This document shows, piece after piece, positions 35,146-44,690 of a stretch of DNA of 64,000 nt. Below the pieces are notes generated by a model. That model saw nothing but the letters and a program-made list of their open reading frames with translations. It was not told the DNA's origin and did not search any database. The DNA lies in the NCBI RefSeq assembly GCF_018129985.1, contig NZ_JAFCKT010000001.1, positions 496,001 through 560,000 of the forward strand. Reading direction: 5' to 3'. Source of the stretch: Bradyrhizobium sp. SZCCT0148 (GTDB lineage Bacteria; Pseudomonadota; Alphaproteobacteria; Rhizobiales; Xanthobacteraceae). A program made the position numbers and the translations under genes. The stretch's first letter is position 1. Each line of letters starts with the position of its first letter.

Positions 35146-36339
35146 ATGTCAGGACTTCGCGCGCGATCGGCATGCGTTGCAATGATGCTCGCGGCCTTGG
35201 CGCCGCTGCTCGCGGGCTGTGACGAGTCCAACTCCGCCGTTTCCGCCGCCCCGCCGGCCTATCCCGACGTCAGCGTGGTCGTCGTGAAGCCGCAGCCGCG
35301 CGCCGTGGTCCGGGAACTGCCCGGCCGTATCGCGCCGACGCGTGTCTCCGACGTGCGGCCGCGCGTCTCCGGCATCGTGGTCGAGCGCCTGTTCCGCCAG
35401 GGGAGCGAGGTGAAGGCCGGCGATGCGCTTTACCGCATCGATCCGCGTCCATTCGAGGTCGAGGTGTTGGCCAACGAGGCCGCCCTTGCCAAGGCGGAGG
35501 CTGCCTTGATGCAGGCCAAGCAGCAGGCGCACCGCATCGCCACGCTCACCAGTCAGCGCGCCGCGCCCGAGGCTGAGAACGAGAAGGCAGTGGCCGCCGA
35601 GCGCCAGGCCCATGCCGAGGTCGAGGGCCGCAAGGCCGACCTTGCGCGCGCCAAGCTCAATCTCGATTATGCCACCGTGCGCGCGCCGATCGATGGCGTG
35701 GTCGGTGCCGCGCTGGTCAGCGAGGGCGCGCTTGCGGTGCAGAATGAGACCAATCTGGCGACCATCCAGCAGCTCGACCCGATCTACGCCGACTTCACCC
35801 AGTCGGTGAACGAGCTCAACCAACTGCGCCGCGCCTTCGAGACCGGCGACCTCGAGCGCATCGCCTCCGATGCCGCCAAGGTGCATCTGGTCCTCGACGA
35901 CAACACGCTCTATTCGCTCGACGGCAAGCTGCTGTTCTCCGACGCGAAGGTCGACGCCCACACCGGACAGGTGACGTTGCGCGGCGAGTTCCCCAATCCC
36001 AAGCGCGAGCTGTTGCCGGGCATGTATGTCCGCGTCCGTATCGACCAGGGCCTCGATTCCGATGCGATCGCGGTGCCGCAGCAGGCGATCCAGCGCAATG
36101 GCGGCGGCGGCAGCGAAGTGTTCGTCGTGAAGGACGACAACCACATCGCGGTGCAGCCGGTGCGCACGGGCTCGGTGCAGGACGGAGTCTGGTTCATCAC
36201 CGAAGGCCTGAAGGCCGGCGACAAGGTCGTGGTCGAAGGCTTCCAGAAGTTCGCCGCCGGGGACAAGGTCAAACCGCAATCCTGGTCGGAGGCGGACGCG
36301 ACCGCGGACAACCGGCACGCCCAGAAGCTCACGCGGTAA
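35146..36339 (+). CDS. RND efflux periplasmic adaptor (AcrA/MexA type) lipoprotein
   Basis: Membrane-fusion protein of 397 residues that links the RND pump to an outer-membrane channel. The lipobox LLAGC (about residue 22) indicates a lipid anchor. The barrel-sandwich half-motifs VRPRVSGIVVERLF and ATVRAPIDGVVGAALV, the coiled-coil hairpin (about 105-165) and the AcrA C-terminal part (LLPGMYVRVRIDQGL) are complete. ATG 35146 gives the lipoprotein signal directly; GTG 35110 is a weaker start. Its stop is 6 bases before the pump gene. No outer-membrane factor gene is nearby. Confidence 0.93.
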   Translation: MSGLRARSACVAMMLAALAPLLAGCDESNSAVSAAPPAYPDVSVVVVKPQPRAVVRELPGRIAPTRVSDVRPRVSGIVVERLFRQGSEVKAGDALYRIDPRPFEVEVLANEAALAKAEAALMQAKQQAHRIATLTSQRAAPEAENEKAVAAERQAHAEVEGRKADLARAKLNLDYATVRAPIDGVVGAALVSEGALAVQNETNLATIQQLDPIYADFTQSVNELNQLRRAFETGDLERIASDAAKVHLVLDDNTLYSLDGKLLFSDAKVDAHTGQVTLRGEFPNPKRELLPGMYVRVRIDQGLDSDAIAVPQQAIQRNGGGGSEVFVVKDDNHIAVQPVRTGSVQDGVWFITEGLKAGDKVVVEGFQKFAAGDKVKPQSWSEADATADNRHAQKLTR

Positions 36340-36345
36340 CGCATC

Positions 36346-39300
36346 ATGGCGAGCTTCTTTATCGACAGGCCCATCTTTGCCTGGGTGGTCGCGCTGTTCA
36401 TCTGTTTGATCGGTGCAATCGCGGTGCCGCTGCTGCCGATCGCGCAATATCCGATCATCGCGCCGCCCTCGATCTCGATCTCGACCAGCTATCCCGGCGC
36501 CTCGCCCGAAAATCTCTACAACAGCGTCACGCGCCTGATCGAGGAGGAGCTGAACGGCGCCTCCGGCATCCTCAACTTCGAATCGACCAGCGACTCGCTC
36601 GGTCAGGTCGAGATCATCGCCAATTTCCAGCCGGGCACAAATACCAACGACGCTTCGGTGGAGGTGCAGAACCGCATCAAGCGCGTCGAGGCGCGCCTGC
36701 CGCGCGCTGTGATGCAGCAGGGCATCCTGATCGAGGAAGCGTCGAGCGCGGTGCTTCAGATCATCACGCTGAGCTCGACCGACGGCAGCCTCGACGAGGT
36801 CGGCCTCGGCGACTTCATGATCCGCAACGTGCTCGGCGAGGTCCGCCGCATTCCGGGCGTCGGCCGCGCCACGCTTTATTCGACCGAGCGATCGCTTCGC
36901 GTCTGGGTCGATCCGGCCAAGCTGGTCGGCTATGGGCTCACCGCCGACGACGTCAACAAGGCCATTGCCGCGCAGAACGCCCAGGTCGCCTCGGGCAGCA
37001 TCGGCGCCGAGCCGTCGACGTCGAGCCAGCGCACCTCCGCGCTGGTGCTGGTCAAGGGTCAACTCTCTTCGCCGGACGAGTTCGGCGCCATCATCCTGCG
37101 CGCCAATGCCGACGGCTCGACCGTGCGCCTGCGCGACGTCGCGCGCGTCGAGGTCGGTGGTCTGAGCTACCAGTTTAATACCCGCCTGGACGGCAAGCCG
37201 ACCGCGGGACTCTCCGTGCTGATGTCGCCGACCGGCAACGCGCTGGCGACGGCGAGCGCGGTTGAGGAGAAGATGAAGGAGCTGTCGCGCTTCTTCCCGG
37301 CCAACATTACTTACGAAATTCCCTACAACATCACGCCCGTGGTCGAGGCCTCGATCAAGAAGGTGCTGATGACCCTGGTCGAGGCCGTGGTGCTGGTGTT
37401 CGTGGTGATGTTCCTGTTTCTGCAGAACATCCGCTACACCATCATCCCGACCATCGTGGTGCCCGTAGCGCTTCTCGGCGCCTGCACCACGCTGCTGCTC
37501 GCCGGCTATTCCATCAACATGCTTTCGATGTTCGGCATGGTGCTCGCAGTCGGCATCCTCGTCGACGACGCCATCGTCGTGGTCGAGAACGTCGAGCGCA
37601 TCATGGCCGAGGAAGGCCTGTCGCCGAAGGAAGCGACACGCAAGGCGATGTCGCAGATCACGGGTGCCATCATCGGCATTACGCTCGTGCTGATGGCGGT
37701 GTTCGTGCCGATGGCATTCTTCCCGGGATCGGTCGGCATCATCTATCGCCAGTTCTCGGTCACCATGGTCGCGGCGATCGGCTTCTCCGCTTTCCTCGCG
37801 CTATCGCTGACGCCGGCGCTGTGCGCGACGCTCCTCAAGCCCATCAAGGGGCACGGCCATTCGACCAACTTCGTGTTCAGCCGGTTCAATAGTTTCCTCG
37901 AAGCCTGCCGGTTTCGCTACGCGCGCACCGTCGGCTTCTCTCTGAAGCGGACCGGTCGCCTGATGCTGGTCTATGTCGCGCTGCTGGTCGGCCTGTCCTG
38001 GGCCTTCGTCAGCCTGCCGGGCGGCTTCCTGCCCATCGACGACCAGGGCTTCATCACCACCGACGTACAGACGCCGTCGGACTCGTCGTACGGCCGCACC
38101 GAGGCGGTGATCGAGAAGGTCGAGAAATATCTGGCGCAGCGGCCGGGCGTCGACAACGTCACCTTCCTCACCGGCTTCAGTTTCTCCGGCCAAGGCATGA
38201 ACACGGCGCAGGCCTTCATCACGCTGAAGGACTGGTCGGAGCGCGGGCCGAAAGACTCCGCCGCGGCGATCGTCAACGACATCAACCGCGATCTGGGATC
38301 CTCGATCCGCGACGCCAAGATCTCCGCGCTGCAGCCGCCGCCGATCGACAATCTCGGCAACTCGTCGGGCTTCTCGTTCCGCCTCCAGGACCGCGGACAG
38401 AAAGGTTATCCGGCCTTGATACGCGCCGCCGACCAGTTGATCGCGGAGGCCAATGCGAGCCCGGTGTTGCAGAAGGTCTATGTCGAGGGCCTGCCCGAAG
38501 CGGGCGTTGTCAATCTCGCGATCGACCGCGAGAAGGCCGGCGCCTTCGGCGTCACCTTCGAGGACATCAACAACACGATCTCGACCAATCTCGGCTCGAA
38601 TTACATCAACGACTTCCCGAACCGCGGCCGCATGCAGCGCGTCGTGGTGCAGGCCGATGCCCGCGACCGCATGCGGACCGAAGACATCCTGAACTACAAC
38701 GTCAAGAACAGCCGCGGCCAGCTGGTGCCGCTCTCGTCGTTCGCGACGATCGAATGGGCGCGCGGCCCGACCCAGATCGCCGGCTTCAACTACTATCCGG
38801 CCGTGCGCATCTCCGGCGAGGCCAGGCCCGGCTTCACCTCGGGCGACGCCATCGCCGAGATGGAGCGCCTTGCCGGCCGGCTGCCACGCGGCTTCGGCTA
38901 CGAATGGACCGGGCAGTCGCTGCAGGAAAAGCTATCGGGCTCGCAGGCGCCGTTCCTGCTCGCCCTCTCGATCTTCGTGGTGTTCCTGTGCCTCGCTGCG
39001 CTCTACGAAAGCTGGACCATTCCGCTCGCCGTGCTGCTCACGGTGCCGCTCGGCGTCGTTGGCGCCGTGATCGCGGCCATGCTGCGCGGCCTGCCCAACG
39101 ACGTCTATTTCACCGTCGGCCTGATCACCATCATCGGCCTTGCGGCAAAGGACGCGATCCTGATCATCGAGTTCGCCAAGGATCTGCGCAAGGAAGGCAA
39201 GCCGCTCGTGGATGCCACCATCGAAGCCTGCCGCCTGCGCTTCCGCCCGATCCTGATGACCGGCCTCGCCTTCATCTGCGGCGTGCTGCCGATGGCCATC

Positions 39301-39498
39301 GCCCATGGCGCGGGCGGCGCCAGCCAGCAGGCGCTCGGCAGCATCGTGATGGGCGGCATGATCGCGGTGGTGATCCTGGCGCTTCTGATGGTGCCGGTGT
39401 TCTTTGTCTCGGTGCAGCGCGTGCTGGGTGGGGACAGGGAGCCGAAGGCGGCGAGGGAAAGCGAGGCGTACGGGCCGCCGGCGCAGGTCAAGCCGTAA
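36346..39498 (+). CDS. RND multidrug efflux pump, inner-membrane permease (AcrB/HAE1)
   Basis: Proton-driven efflux transporter of 1050 residues with 12 helices and two large periplasmic loops. It starts MASFFIDRPIFAWVVALFIC, typical of HAE-1 pumps. The proton-relay Asp pair in helix 4 (GILVDDAIVVVENVERI) is intact, and the helix 10-11 region has GLAAKDAILIIEFAKDL with its Lys. It is expected to export hydrophobic or amphiphilic drugs using the adaptor encoded just upstream. Like many such systems it probably borrows a TolC-like channel encoded elsewhere. Confidence 0.95.
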   Translation: MASFFIDRPIFAWVVALFICLIGAIAVPLLPIAQYPIIAPPSISISTSYPGASPENLYNSVTRLIEEELNGASGILNFESTSDSLGQVEIIANFQPGTNTNDASVEVQNRIKRVEARLPRAVMQQGILIEEASSAVLQIITLSSTDGSLDEVGLGDFMIRNVLGEVRRIPGVGRATLYSTERSLRVWVDPAKLVGYGLTADDVNKAIAAQNAQVASGSIGAEPSTSSQRTSALVLVKGQLSSPDEFGAIILRANADGSTVRLRDVARVEVGGLSYQFNTRLDGKPTAGLSVLMSPTGNALATASAVEEKMKELSRFFPANITYEIPYNITPVVEASIKKVLMTLVEAVVLVFVVMFLFLQNIRYTIIPTIVVPVALLGACTTLLLAGYSINMLSMFGMVLAVGILVDDAIVVVENVERIMAEEGLSPKEATRKAMSQITGAIIGITLVLMAVFVPMAFFPGSVGIIYRQFSVTMVAAIGFSAFLALSLTPALCATLLKPIKGHGHSTNFVFSRFNSFLEACRFRYARTVGFSLKRTGRLMLVYVALLVGLSWAFVSLPGGFLPIDDQGFITTDVQTPSDSSYGRTEAVIEKVEKYLAQRPGVDNVTFLTGFSFSGQGMNTAQAFITLKDWSERGPKDSAAAIVNDINRDLGSSIRDAKISALQPPPIDNLGNSSGFSFRLQDRGQKGYPALIRAADQLIAEANASPVLQKVYVEGLPEAGVVNLAIDREKAGAFGVTFEDINNTISTNLGSNYINDFPNRGRMQRVVVQADARDRMRTEDILNYNVKNSRGQLVPLSSFATIEWARGPTQIAGFNYYPAVRISGEARPGFTSGDAIAEMERLAGRLPRGFGYEWTGQSLQEKLSGSQAPFLLALSIFVVFLCLAALYESWTIPLAVLLTVPLGVVGAVIAAMLRGLPNDVYFTVGLITIIGLAAKDAILIIEFAKDLRKEGKPLVDATIEACRLRFRPILMTGLAFICGVLPMAIAHGAGGASQQALGSIVMGGMIAVVILALLMVPVFFVSVQRVLGGDREPKAARESEAYGPPAQVKP

Positions 39499-39505
39499 GG
39501 CACCG

Positions 39506-39610
39506 TCATTCCGGGGCGCGCGTAGCGCGAGCCCGGAATCCATCGTGCGGCCAGCAATGCGGATCAATGGATTCCGAGTTCGCGCCAAGTGGCGCGCCCC
39601 GGAATGACGG
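39506..39610. repeat. GTCATTCCGGG-type intergenic repeat
   Basis: Starts GTCATTCCGGGGCGCGC, has GGAATCCATC and AATGGATTCC as inner arms, and ends GCGCCCCGGAATGAC. Same family as 28117-28248, again between convergent genes. Confidence 0.8.
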
Positions 39611-39636
39611 GCGGAGTGTGAAGCGTGGCCTGCGCG

Positions 39637-40428
39637 CTACGCCGGCTTCCGCAAAATCTTCACCAGCTCCCCGTGCACGAACTCATTCCCGCACACGACA
39701 TGCCCGGTCACCACCGGGTCGCCCGGCGTGTCGATGTCGGTCACCGTGCCGCCCGCCTCGCGGACCATGATCAGGCCGGCGGCGACGTCCCAGGATTGCA
39801 GGTTGCGCTCCCAGTAGCCGTCGAGGCGGCCGGCGGCGACGAAGGCCAGGTCGAGGGAGGCGGCGCCGAAGCGGCGCAGGCCCGCGACGCGGTCCTGGAT
39901 CGCGGTCATCTCGCGGCGGAATTCCTCGTGGTCGCCGCGGCCGATATGGGGCAGGCCGCAGGCCACCACGCATTCGTTGAGCTGGCGGCGGCCGGCCACC
40001 CGCAGGCGCTGGTCGTTCAGGAAGGCGCCCTTGCCGCGCTCGGCGATGTAGAGCTCGTCATTGGCGGGGTTGTAGATCACGCCCGCAATGATCGTGCCCT
40101 CGCGCGACAGGCCGATCGAGATCGCGAATTGCGGGATGCCGTGCAGGAAGTTGGTGGTGCCGTCGAGCGGGTCGACGATCCAGGTGTGGCTCTTGTCGCT
40201 GCCCTCGCGGGTGCCGCCTTCCTCGCCGATGAAGCCGTAGCCGGGCCGGGACTTGGCGAGGTCCTCGTAAAGGATCTGCTCGGCGCGCTTGTCGGCGAGC
40301 GAGACGAAATTGGCCGGTCCCTTCAGCGAGACCTGGAGATGCTCGATCTCGCCGAGATCGCGCTTGAGGCTGCGGCCGGCGCGACGCGCAGCCTTGACCA
40401 TGACGTTGATAGTGGCGGAATACAGCAT
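39637..40428 (-). CDS. suhB: Inositol-monophosphatase family protein (SuhB-like)
   Basis: Metal-dependent phosphatase of 263 residues. The metal sites are EE at 69-70, DPLDGTTNF (Asp86, Asp89) and WDVAAG (about 213-218). Known members act on inositol phosphates, fructose-1,6-bisphosphate or PAP; SuhB also acts in rRNA transcription. It is the last gene of the central carbon run, 96 bases after the Sel1 gene. Substrate cannot be told from the sequence; fructose-1,6-bisphosphate is worth considering given the aldolases upstream. Confidence 0.9.
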   Translation of the reverse strand: MLYSATINVMVKAARRAGRSLKRDLGEIEHLQVSLKGPANFVSLADKRAEQILYEDLAKSRPGYGFIGEEGGTREGSDKSHTWIVDPLDGTTNFLHGIPQFAISIGLSREGTIIAGVIYNPANDELYIAERGKGAFLNDQRLRVAGRRQLNECVVACGLPHIGRGDHEEFRREMTAIQDRVAGLRRFGAASLDLAFVAAGRLDGYWERNLQSWDVAAGLIMVREAGGTVTDIDTPGDPVVTGHVVCGNEFVHGELVKILRKPA

Positions 40429-40524
40429 GAGCTCTGGGTCTTGATCGGGAAATGGCGCGAAATCGCGCTTGTTTGAGGGATTGGGTGCCCTGCAAGGGCC
40501 CTCAGGTCAAGTCATTGCGTCAGG

Positions 40525-41601
40525 TCATTTGCTCCCAAGCCATTTTTTGGCGGCGGCCTCCGCCTTGGTCCGGTCCTCGGCCGGCAGGTCGGCCAATTGC
40601 TTGTCGAGCTCCGGGTCGCCCTTGCCGGAGGTCTTGGCCACCAGGTGCCATTTGAAGCCCTCGACCTTGTCTGCGGGAACGCCCACGCCGTTGATCAGCA
40701 CCCAGGCCAGCCGGTTCTGTGCGATCGCGCTGCCCTGGCGCGAGGCCTTGCGCAGCAGGGCCACGGCGGCGGGCTGGTTCTTCGGGGTGCCGGTGCCGTT
40801 GAACATGGCGATGGCATATTCGACCTCGGCGTCGACATTGTCGGCGAGCGAGGCGGCCTGCAGCAGCCGCACCGCGCGTTCCGGGTCCTTCGGCACGCCG
40901 GTGCCTTCCTTGTAGAAGGTCGCCAGCGCGTACTGCGCCTCGGGCAGGCCGGCATCGGCGGCCTGACGCAGCAGCTCGGCGGAGCGCCTGACGTCCTGCG
41001 GCAGGGTCTGGCCGTCCAGATAGAGCAGCGCGAGATTATAGGCCGCCTTGGGCTCGCCGAGCTTGGCGGCGGACGCCATCAGCTTGACCGCCTCGCTCTT
41101 GTCGACCGAACCGCCGCGGCCCGAAATGCGCAGCATGGCGAGCGCGAACATCGCCTCGCGGTCGCCGGCGTCGGCTGCGCGCTTGTACCATTCGGCCGCC
41201 TTGGCGTAGTCGCGGCGGATGCCCATGGCGTTGGAATAGAGCTCGCCGAGCATGGTCATCGCCTTGGGATCGCCCGCTTGCGCGCGGGCGGTGGCGAGAT
41301 CGAATGCCGTCTTGTACTGGCCGCGCTGATAGGCGCCGAACACCAGATCGGCGTTGGAATTGTCGGTCGACGGCGCCGGGATCACGGTGGCGGCCGGCTT
41401 GGGCGAAGGGGACGGTTTTGGCGAGGGCGACGGCTTCGGCGCCGGCGCGGCCTCTTTCTTCTTGGGAACCGCGTCCGGCTTGGGCTTTTGCTTCTCGCGC
41501 ACAGCGCTCGGGATCGTGGCCGGCGGCGCGATCTGGAGCTGCGCGGCAGCGGGCCCCGTGAGCAGCAGCGTGGCCAGCATGGTGATGCAGGGAAGCTTCA
41601 T
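40525..41601 (-). CDS. Secreted Sel1/TPR-repeat protein
   Basis: Exported protein of 358 residues. After a signal peptide (cleaved near AAAQ) comes a Lys/Pro/Ser/Ala-rich linker (about 35-75) and then about six Sel1-like repeats (about 88-310), for example AMTMLGELYSNAMGIRRDYAKAA and AQYALATFYKEGTGVPKDPE. Such repeats bind partner proteins in signalling or cell-envelope assembly. It begins 8 bases after the ThiE-like gene. No partner can be named. The linker looks like a wall-spanning spacer. Confidence 0.87.
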   Translation of the reverse strand: MKLPCITMLATLLLTGPAAAQLQIAPPATIPSAVREKQKPKPDAVPKKKEAAPAPKPSPSPKPSPSPKPAATVIPAPSTDNSNADLVFGAYQRGQYKTAFDLATARAQAGDPKAMTMLGELYSNAMGIRRDYAKAAEWYKRAADAGDREAMFALAMLRISGRGGSVDKSEAVKLMASAAKLGEPKAAYNLALLYLDGQTLPQDVRRSAELLRQAADAGLPEAQYALATFYKEGTGVPKDPERAVRLLQAASLADNVDAEVEYAIAMFNGTGTPKNQPAAVALLRKASRQGSAIAQNRLAWVLINGVGVPADKVEGFKWHLVAKTSGKGDPELDKQLADLPAEDRTKAEAAAKKWLGSK

Positions 41602-41609
41602 GTCGGGCG

Positions 41610-42299
41610 CTAGCCGTGCTCGCTGCCGGCAGGATTCTGGTCGGCCGTCACCGTCGCATGGGCCTGCTTGATTGCGGCGTCCACTTCGATCAGCGCGGCC
41701 TTGGGTCCGCGCGGATCGGCCCAGACGAAATCGCCGACCAGCACGAAATCGGCGCCGCTCGCGGCGAAGTCACGGGCTTCCTGCAGCGACATGGCAAAGC
41801 CGACGCAGGGAGGCTCGAACAGCTCTGCCCACCAGTCGATACGTTCGGCGATCGCCTGCGCCGAGGGACGCTGGCCTTTTGCATCGAGCTCGCCGAACAG
41901 CAAATAATCCGCGCCCAGCTCGCCCGCATCCATGGAATGGTGCCGCGTCGTCAACCCGCCGACGCCGGCGATGCGATCGGGCTTGAGCGACGGCAGCGCC
42001 TCTTTCAGCGCGGCGATGCCGGGCAGGTGCGCGCCATCGGCGCCGCCGCGCGCGACCAGCTCGGCATGGCCCTCGACCAGTAGCGCGGCGCCCGCCTTCT
42101 GCACCGGCGGCGCGAGCGTCTTGATGCGCGAGATCATGGTGCGCTGGTCGGTTTCCTTCAGCCGCAACAGCACGGCTGCGACATCGGCCGAGCCAAGCAG
42201 GCCGGGCAGCTCGGCGGCGAGCGCAGCCGGATCATCGACGACGGGCGTCGCGAGATAGAGGCGCGGCGCCGGGCGCGCCGGAGGCGGTTTGTTCGACAA
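41610..42299 (-). CDS. Thiamine-phosphate-synthase-like protein (divergent ThiE/TenI)
   Basis: TIM-barrel protein of 229 residues resembling ThiE, which joins the thiazole and pyrimidine parts of thiamine. ThiE-like segments are VLLRLKETDQ, ADGAHLPGIAAL, GVGGLTTRHHSMDAGELGADYLLFG and FVLVGDFVWAD. It differs from standard ThiE: the usual DGVHLGQxD pyrophosphate loop is replaced by DGAHLPG. It lies 3 bases after the class I aldolase gene and 8 before the Sel1 gene, outside any thi cluster. Its activity should not be assumed. Confidence 0.75.
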   Translation of the reverse strand: MSNKPPPARPAPRLYLATPVVDDPAALAAELPGLLGSADVAAVLLRLKETDQRTMISRIKTLAPPVQKAGAALLVEGHAELVARGGADGAHLPGIAALKEALPSLKPDRIAGVGGLTTRHHSMDAGELGADYLLFGELDAKGQRPSAQAIAERIDWWAELFEPPCVGFAMSLQEARDFAASGADFVLVGDFVWADPRGPKAALIEVDAAIKQAHATVTADQNPAGSEHG

Positions 42300-42302
42300 G
42301 AT

Positions 42303-43328
42303 CTAGGCTGCCTTCTGTTCCAGGCTACTTTGCCATTCGCCCTTGGAGGCGAGGCCGTTCATGCGCGCGCGATGGCTGAAGGCGCGCTGGCCGGCTGCGA
42401 CATTCTCGGCCTTGCCGGCCCAGGCCTTCTGCGGCGCAGCCTGCAGCGCGCGGCCGTATGAGAAGGTCAGCCCCCAGGGCAGCGGGCCGAGCTTGTGCAT
42501 GGCGTTGAGATGCGCAGTCGCTTCCTCATCCGACTGGCCGCCCGAGAGGAAAGCGATGCCCGGCACCGCCGCGGGCACGCAAGCTTTCAGCAACCTTACC
42601 GTCTTCTCCGCGACTTCCTCGACGGAGGCCTGCTTCGGGCACTTCTTGCCTGAGATCACCATGTTGGGCTTGAGCACCATGCCTTCGAGCGCGACGCGCT
42701 GCACGCGCAATTCCTGGAACGTCTTGTTGAGCACCCGTTGGGTGACCTCATGGCAGCGGTCGATGTCGTGGTCTCCGTCCATCAGCACTTCCGGCTCCAC
42801 GATCGGCACGATCTGTGCGGCCTGGCAGAGCGCGGCGTAGCGGGCCAGCGCATGAGCATTGACGCTGATCGCGGTCATCGAGGGAATCCCGCTGCCGATG
42901 TCGATCACCGCGCGCCATTTGGCGAAGCGCGCCCCGCGCTCATAGTACTTCTTCAACCGCTCGGCCAGCCTGTCGAGCCCGACGGTGACGAGTTCGCCCG
43001 GGCACATCGGCAGGGCCTGCGTGCCTTCGTCGACCTTAATGCCGGGAATGGCGCCGCTTTGTTCGATCAGCTTCACCAGCGGCGTGCCGTCCTTGGCATC
43101 CTGCCAGATCGTCTCGTCATAGAGGATCACGCCGGAAATATACTGGCTCATCGCCTCCTTGGAGCGGAACAGCATCTCGCGATAGTCGCGGCGGTTGTCT
43201 TCGGTCGACTCCACGCCGATCGCGTCGAACCGCTTCTTGATGGTGCCGGAGGATTCGTCGGCGGCAAGGATACCCTTGCCCGATGCGACCATGGCGGTTG
43301 CGACTTTATTGAGCTCAGTCAGATTCAT
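42303..43328 (-). CDS. fbaB: Class I fructose-bisphosphate aldolase
   Basis: Schiff-base aldolase of 341 residues that interconverts fructose-1,6-bisphosphate and triose phosphates. The conserved opening is GKGILAADESSGTIKKRF. The Schiff-base Lys lies in LKPNMVISGKKCP, and FLSGGQSDEEAT is a further family signature. The start at ATG 43328 is fixed by GGAGG 8 bases upstream. It sits between a class II aldolase gene and the ThiE-like gene, so this strain carries both aldolase types together. Confidence 0.95.
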   Translation of the reverse strand: MNLTELNKVATAMVASGKGILAADESSGTIKKRFDAIGVESTEDNRRDYREMLFRSKEAMSQYISGVILYDETIWQDAKDGTPLVKLIEQSGAIPGIKVDEGTQALPMCPGELVTVGLDRLAERLKKYYERGARFAKWRAVIDIGSGIPSMTAISVNAHALARYAALCQAAQIVPIVEPEVLMDGDHDIDRCHEVTQRVLNKTFQELRVQRVALEGMVLKPNMVISGKKCPKQASVEEVAEKTVRLLKACVPAAVPGIAFLSGGQSDEEATAHLNAMHKLGPLPWGLTFSYGRALQAAPQKAWAGKAENVAAGQRAFSHRARMNGLASKGEWQSSLEQKAA

Positions 43329-43438
43329 CGAGAGGTCCTCCCAAAACGATTCTGCCCTTGCCTGTGAAGTTAGACCGTTCTCAGGCAATTGCCGAGTTAA
43401 CGTTCGTCGCAGGGTAGGGGGGAGGCGACCTCCCCAGC

Positions 43439-43523
43439 GTCATGGCCGGGCTTGTCCCGGTCATCCACGCCTTGCCGCGAGCACCCTAGAACGTGGATGC
43501 CCGGGACAAGCCCGGGCATGACG
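43439..43523. repeat. GGCCGGGCTTGTCCCGG-type palindrome pair
   Basis: A GTCATGGCCGGGCTTGTC arm at 43439 and its partner GACAAGCCCGGGCATGAC, ending at 43523, are inverted repeats of each other, with an inner ATCCACG/CGTGGAT pair. It lies between the class I and class II aldolase genes, inside the carbon run. Confidence 0.8.
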
Positions 43524-43583
43524 ACCTCTCGCGAAGCTCTCGATGCGGACCAGCCACGAGCGGGGCGCGTGCGATCCCCGGTC

Positions 43584-44651
43584 TTACGCCACCTTGGGAT
43601 CGAGCTCACCCTTGGCGTAGCGCTTGGCCATTTCGGCGGTGGTCAGGACCCGCTTGATCTTGGAGGCCTGGCCGGCGGTGTTGAACTCCTGGAGCCGCTG
43701 CTTGCACAGCTTGGTCATGGCTTCCATCGCCGGTTTCAGGTATTTGCGCGGATCGAACTCTTCCGGATGATCCTTCAGCACCTTGCGGATCTGGCCGGTC
43801 ATCGCCATGCGGTTGTCGGTATCGATGTTGATCTTGCGCACGCCGTTCTTGATGCCGCGCTGGATCTCGGCCACCGGCACGCCCCAGGTCGGCTTCATCT
43901 TGCCGCCGTTGGCGTTGATGATCTCCTGCAGGTCCTGCGGCACCGACGAGGAGCCGTGCATCACCAGATGCATGTTCGGCAGCTTGCGGTGGATCTCTTC
44001 GATCACGTTCATGGCGAGGATGTCGCCGTCCGGCTTGCGGGTGAACTTGTAGGCACCATGCGAGGTGCCCATCGCGATCGCGAGCGCGTCGACCTTGGTC
44101 TCCTGCACGAACTTCACGGCCTCGTCTGGATTAGTCAGGAGCTGGTCGTGGCTGAGCTTGCCTTCGGCGCCATGGCCGTCTTCCTTGTCGCCCATGCCGG
44201 TTTCGAGCGAGCCGAGCACACCGAGCTCGCCCTCGACCGAAATGCCGCCGAGATGGGCCATGTCGGTCACGGTCTTGGTGACGCCGACATTGTAGGCCCA
44301 GTCGCCGGGGGTCTTGCCGTCGGCCTTCAGCGAGCCGTCCATCATCACCGAGGTGAAGCCGGCCTGGATCGCGGTCATGCAGGTCGCGGCCTCGTTGCCG
44401 TGGTCGAGATGCACGCAGACCGGGATGTGCGGATAGATTTCGGTGACCGCGTCCATCATGTGCTTGAGCATGATGTCGTTGGCGTAGGAGCGCGCACCGC
44501 GCGAGGCCTGGATGATGACGGGCGCGTCGACCTGGTTGGCCGCGTCCATGATCGCCAGCGCCTGCTCCATATTGTTGATGTTGAAGGCCGGTACGCCGTA
44601 ATCGTTCTCCGCCGCGTGGTCGAGCAGTTGACGTAACGTGATCCGAGCCAT
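43584..44651 (-). CDS. cbbA: Class II fructose-bisphosphate aldolase (CbbA type)
   Basis: Zinc-dependent aldolase of 355 residues. It begins [30 protein letters not shown]; metal His residues are in HLDHG and the later HGSSSVP, and [16 protein letters not shown] binds phosphate. The family is the one used in Calvin-cycle and glycolytic operons of proteobacteria (CbbA). It lies 39 bases after pgk and codes in the same direction. No Rubisco or phosphoribulokinase gene is in this window, so the glycolytic or gluconeogenic role is more likely. Confidence 0.95.
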   Translation of the reverse strand: MARITLRQLLDHAAENDYGVPAFNINNMEQALAIMDAANQVDAPVIIQASRGARSYANDIMLKHMMDAVTEIYPHIPVCVHLDHGNEAATCMTAIQAGFTSVMMDGSLKADGKTPGDWAYNVGVTKTVTDMAHLGGISVEGELGVLGSLETGMGDKEDGHGAEGKLSHDQLLTNPDEAVKFVQETKVDALAIAMGTSHGAYKFTRKPDGDILAMNVIEEIHRKLPNMHLVMHGSSSVPQDLQEIINANGGKMKPTWGVPVAEIQRGIKNGVRKINIDTDNRMAMTGQIRKVLKDHPEEFDPRKYLKPAMEAMTKLCKQRLQEFNTAGQASKIKRVLTTAEMAKRYAKGELDPKVA

Positions 44652-44690
44652 CTGTCTTGTTCTCCCGTTGGGGCTTCTAAGGCCGCTTGC

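Noticed and set aside
35149..37062. 637-codon minus-strand frame opposite the RND genes
   Set aside because: The plus-strand genes are unmistakable members of AcrA and AcrB families; the reverse frame is a composition artefact.
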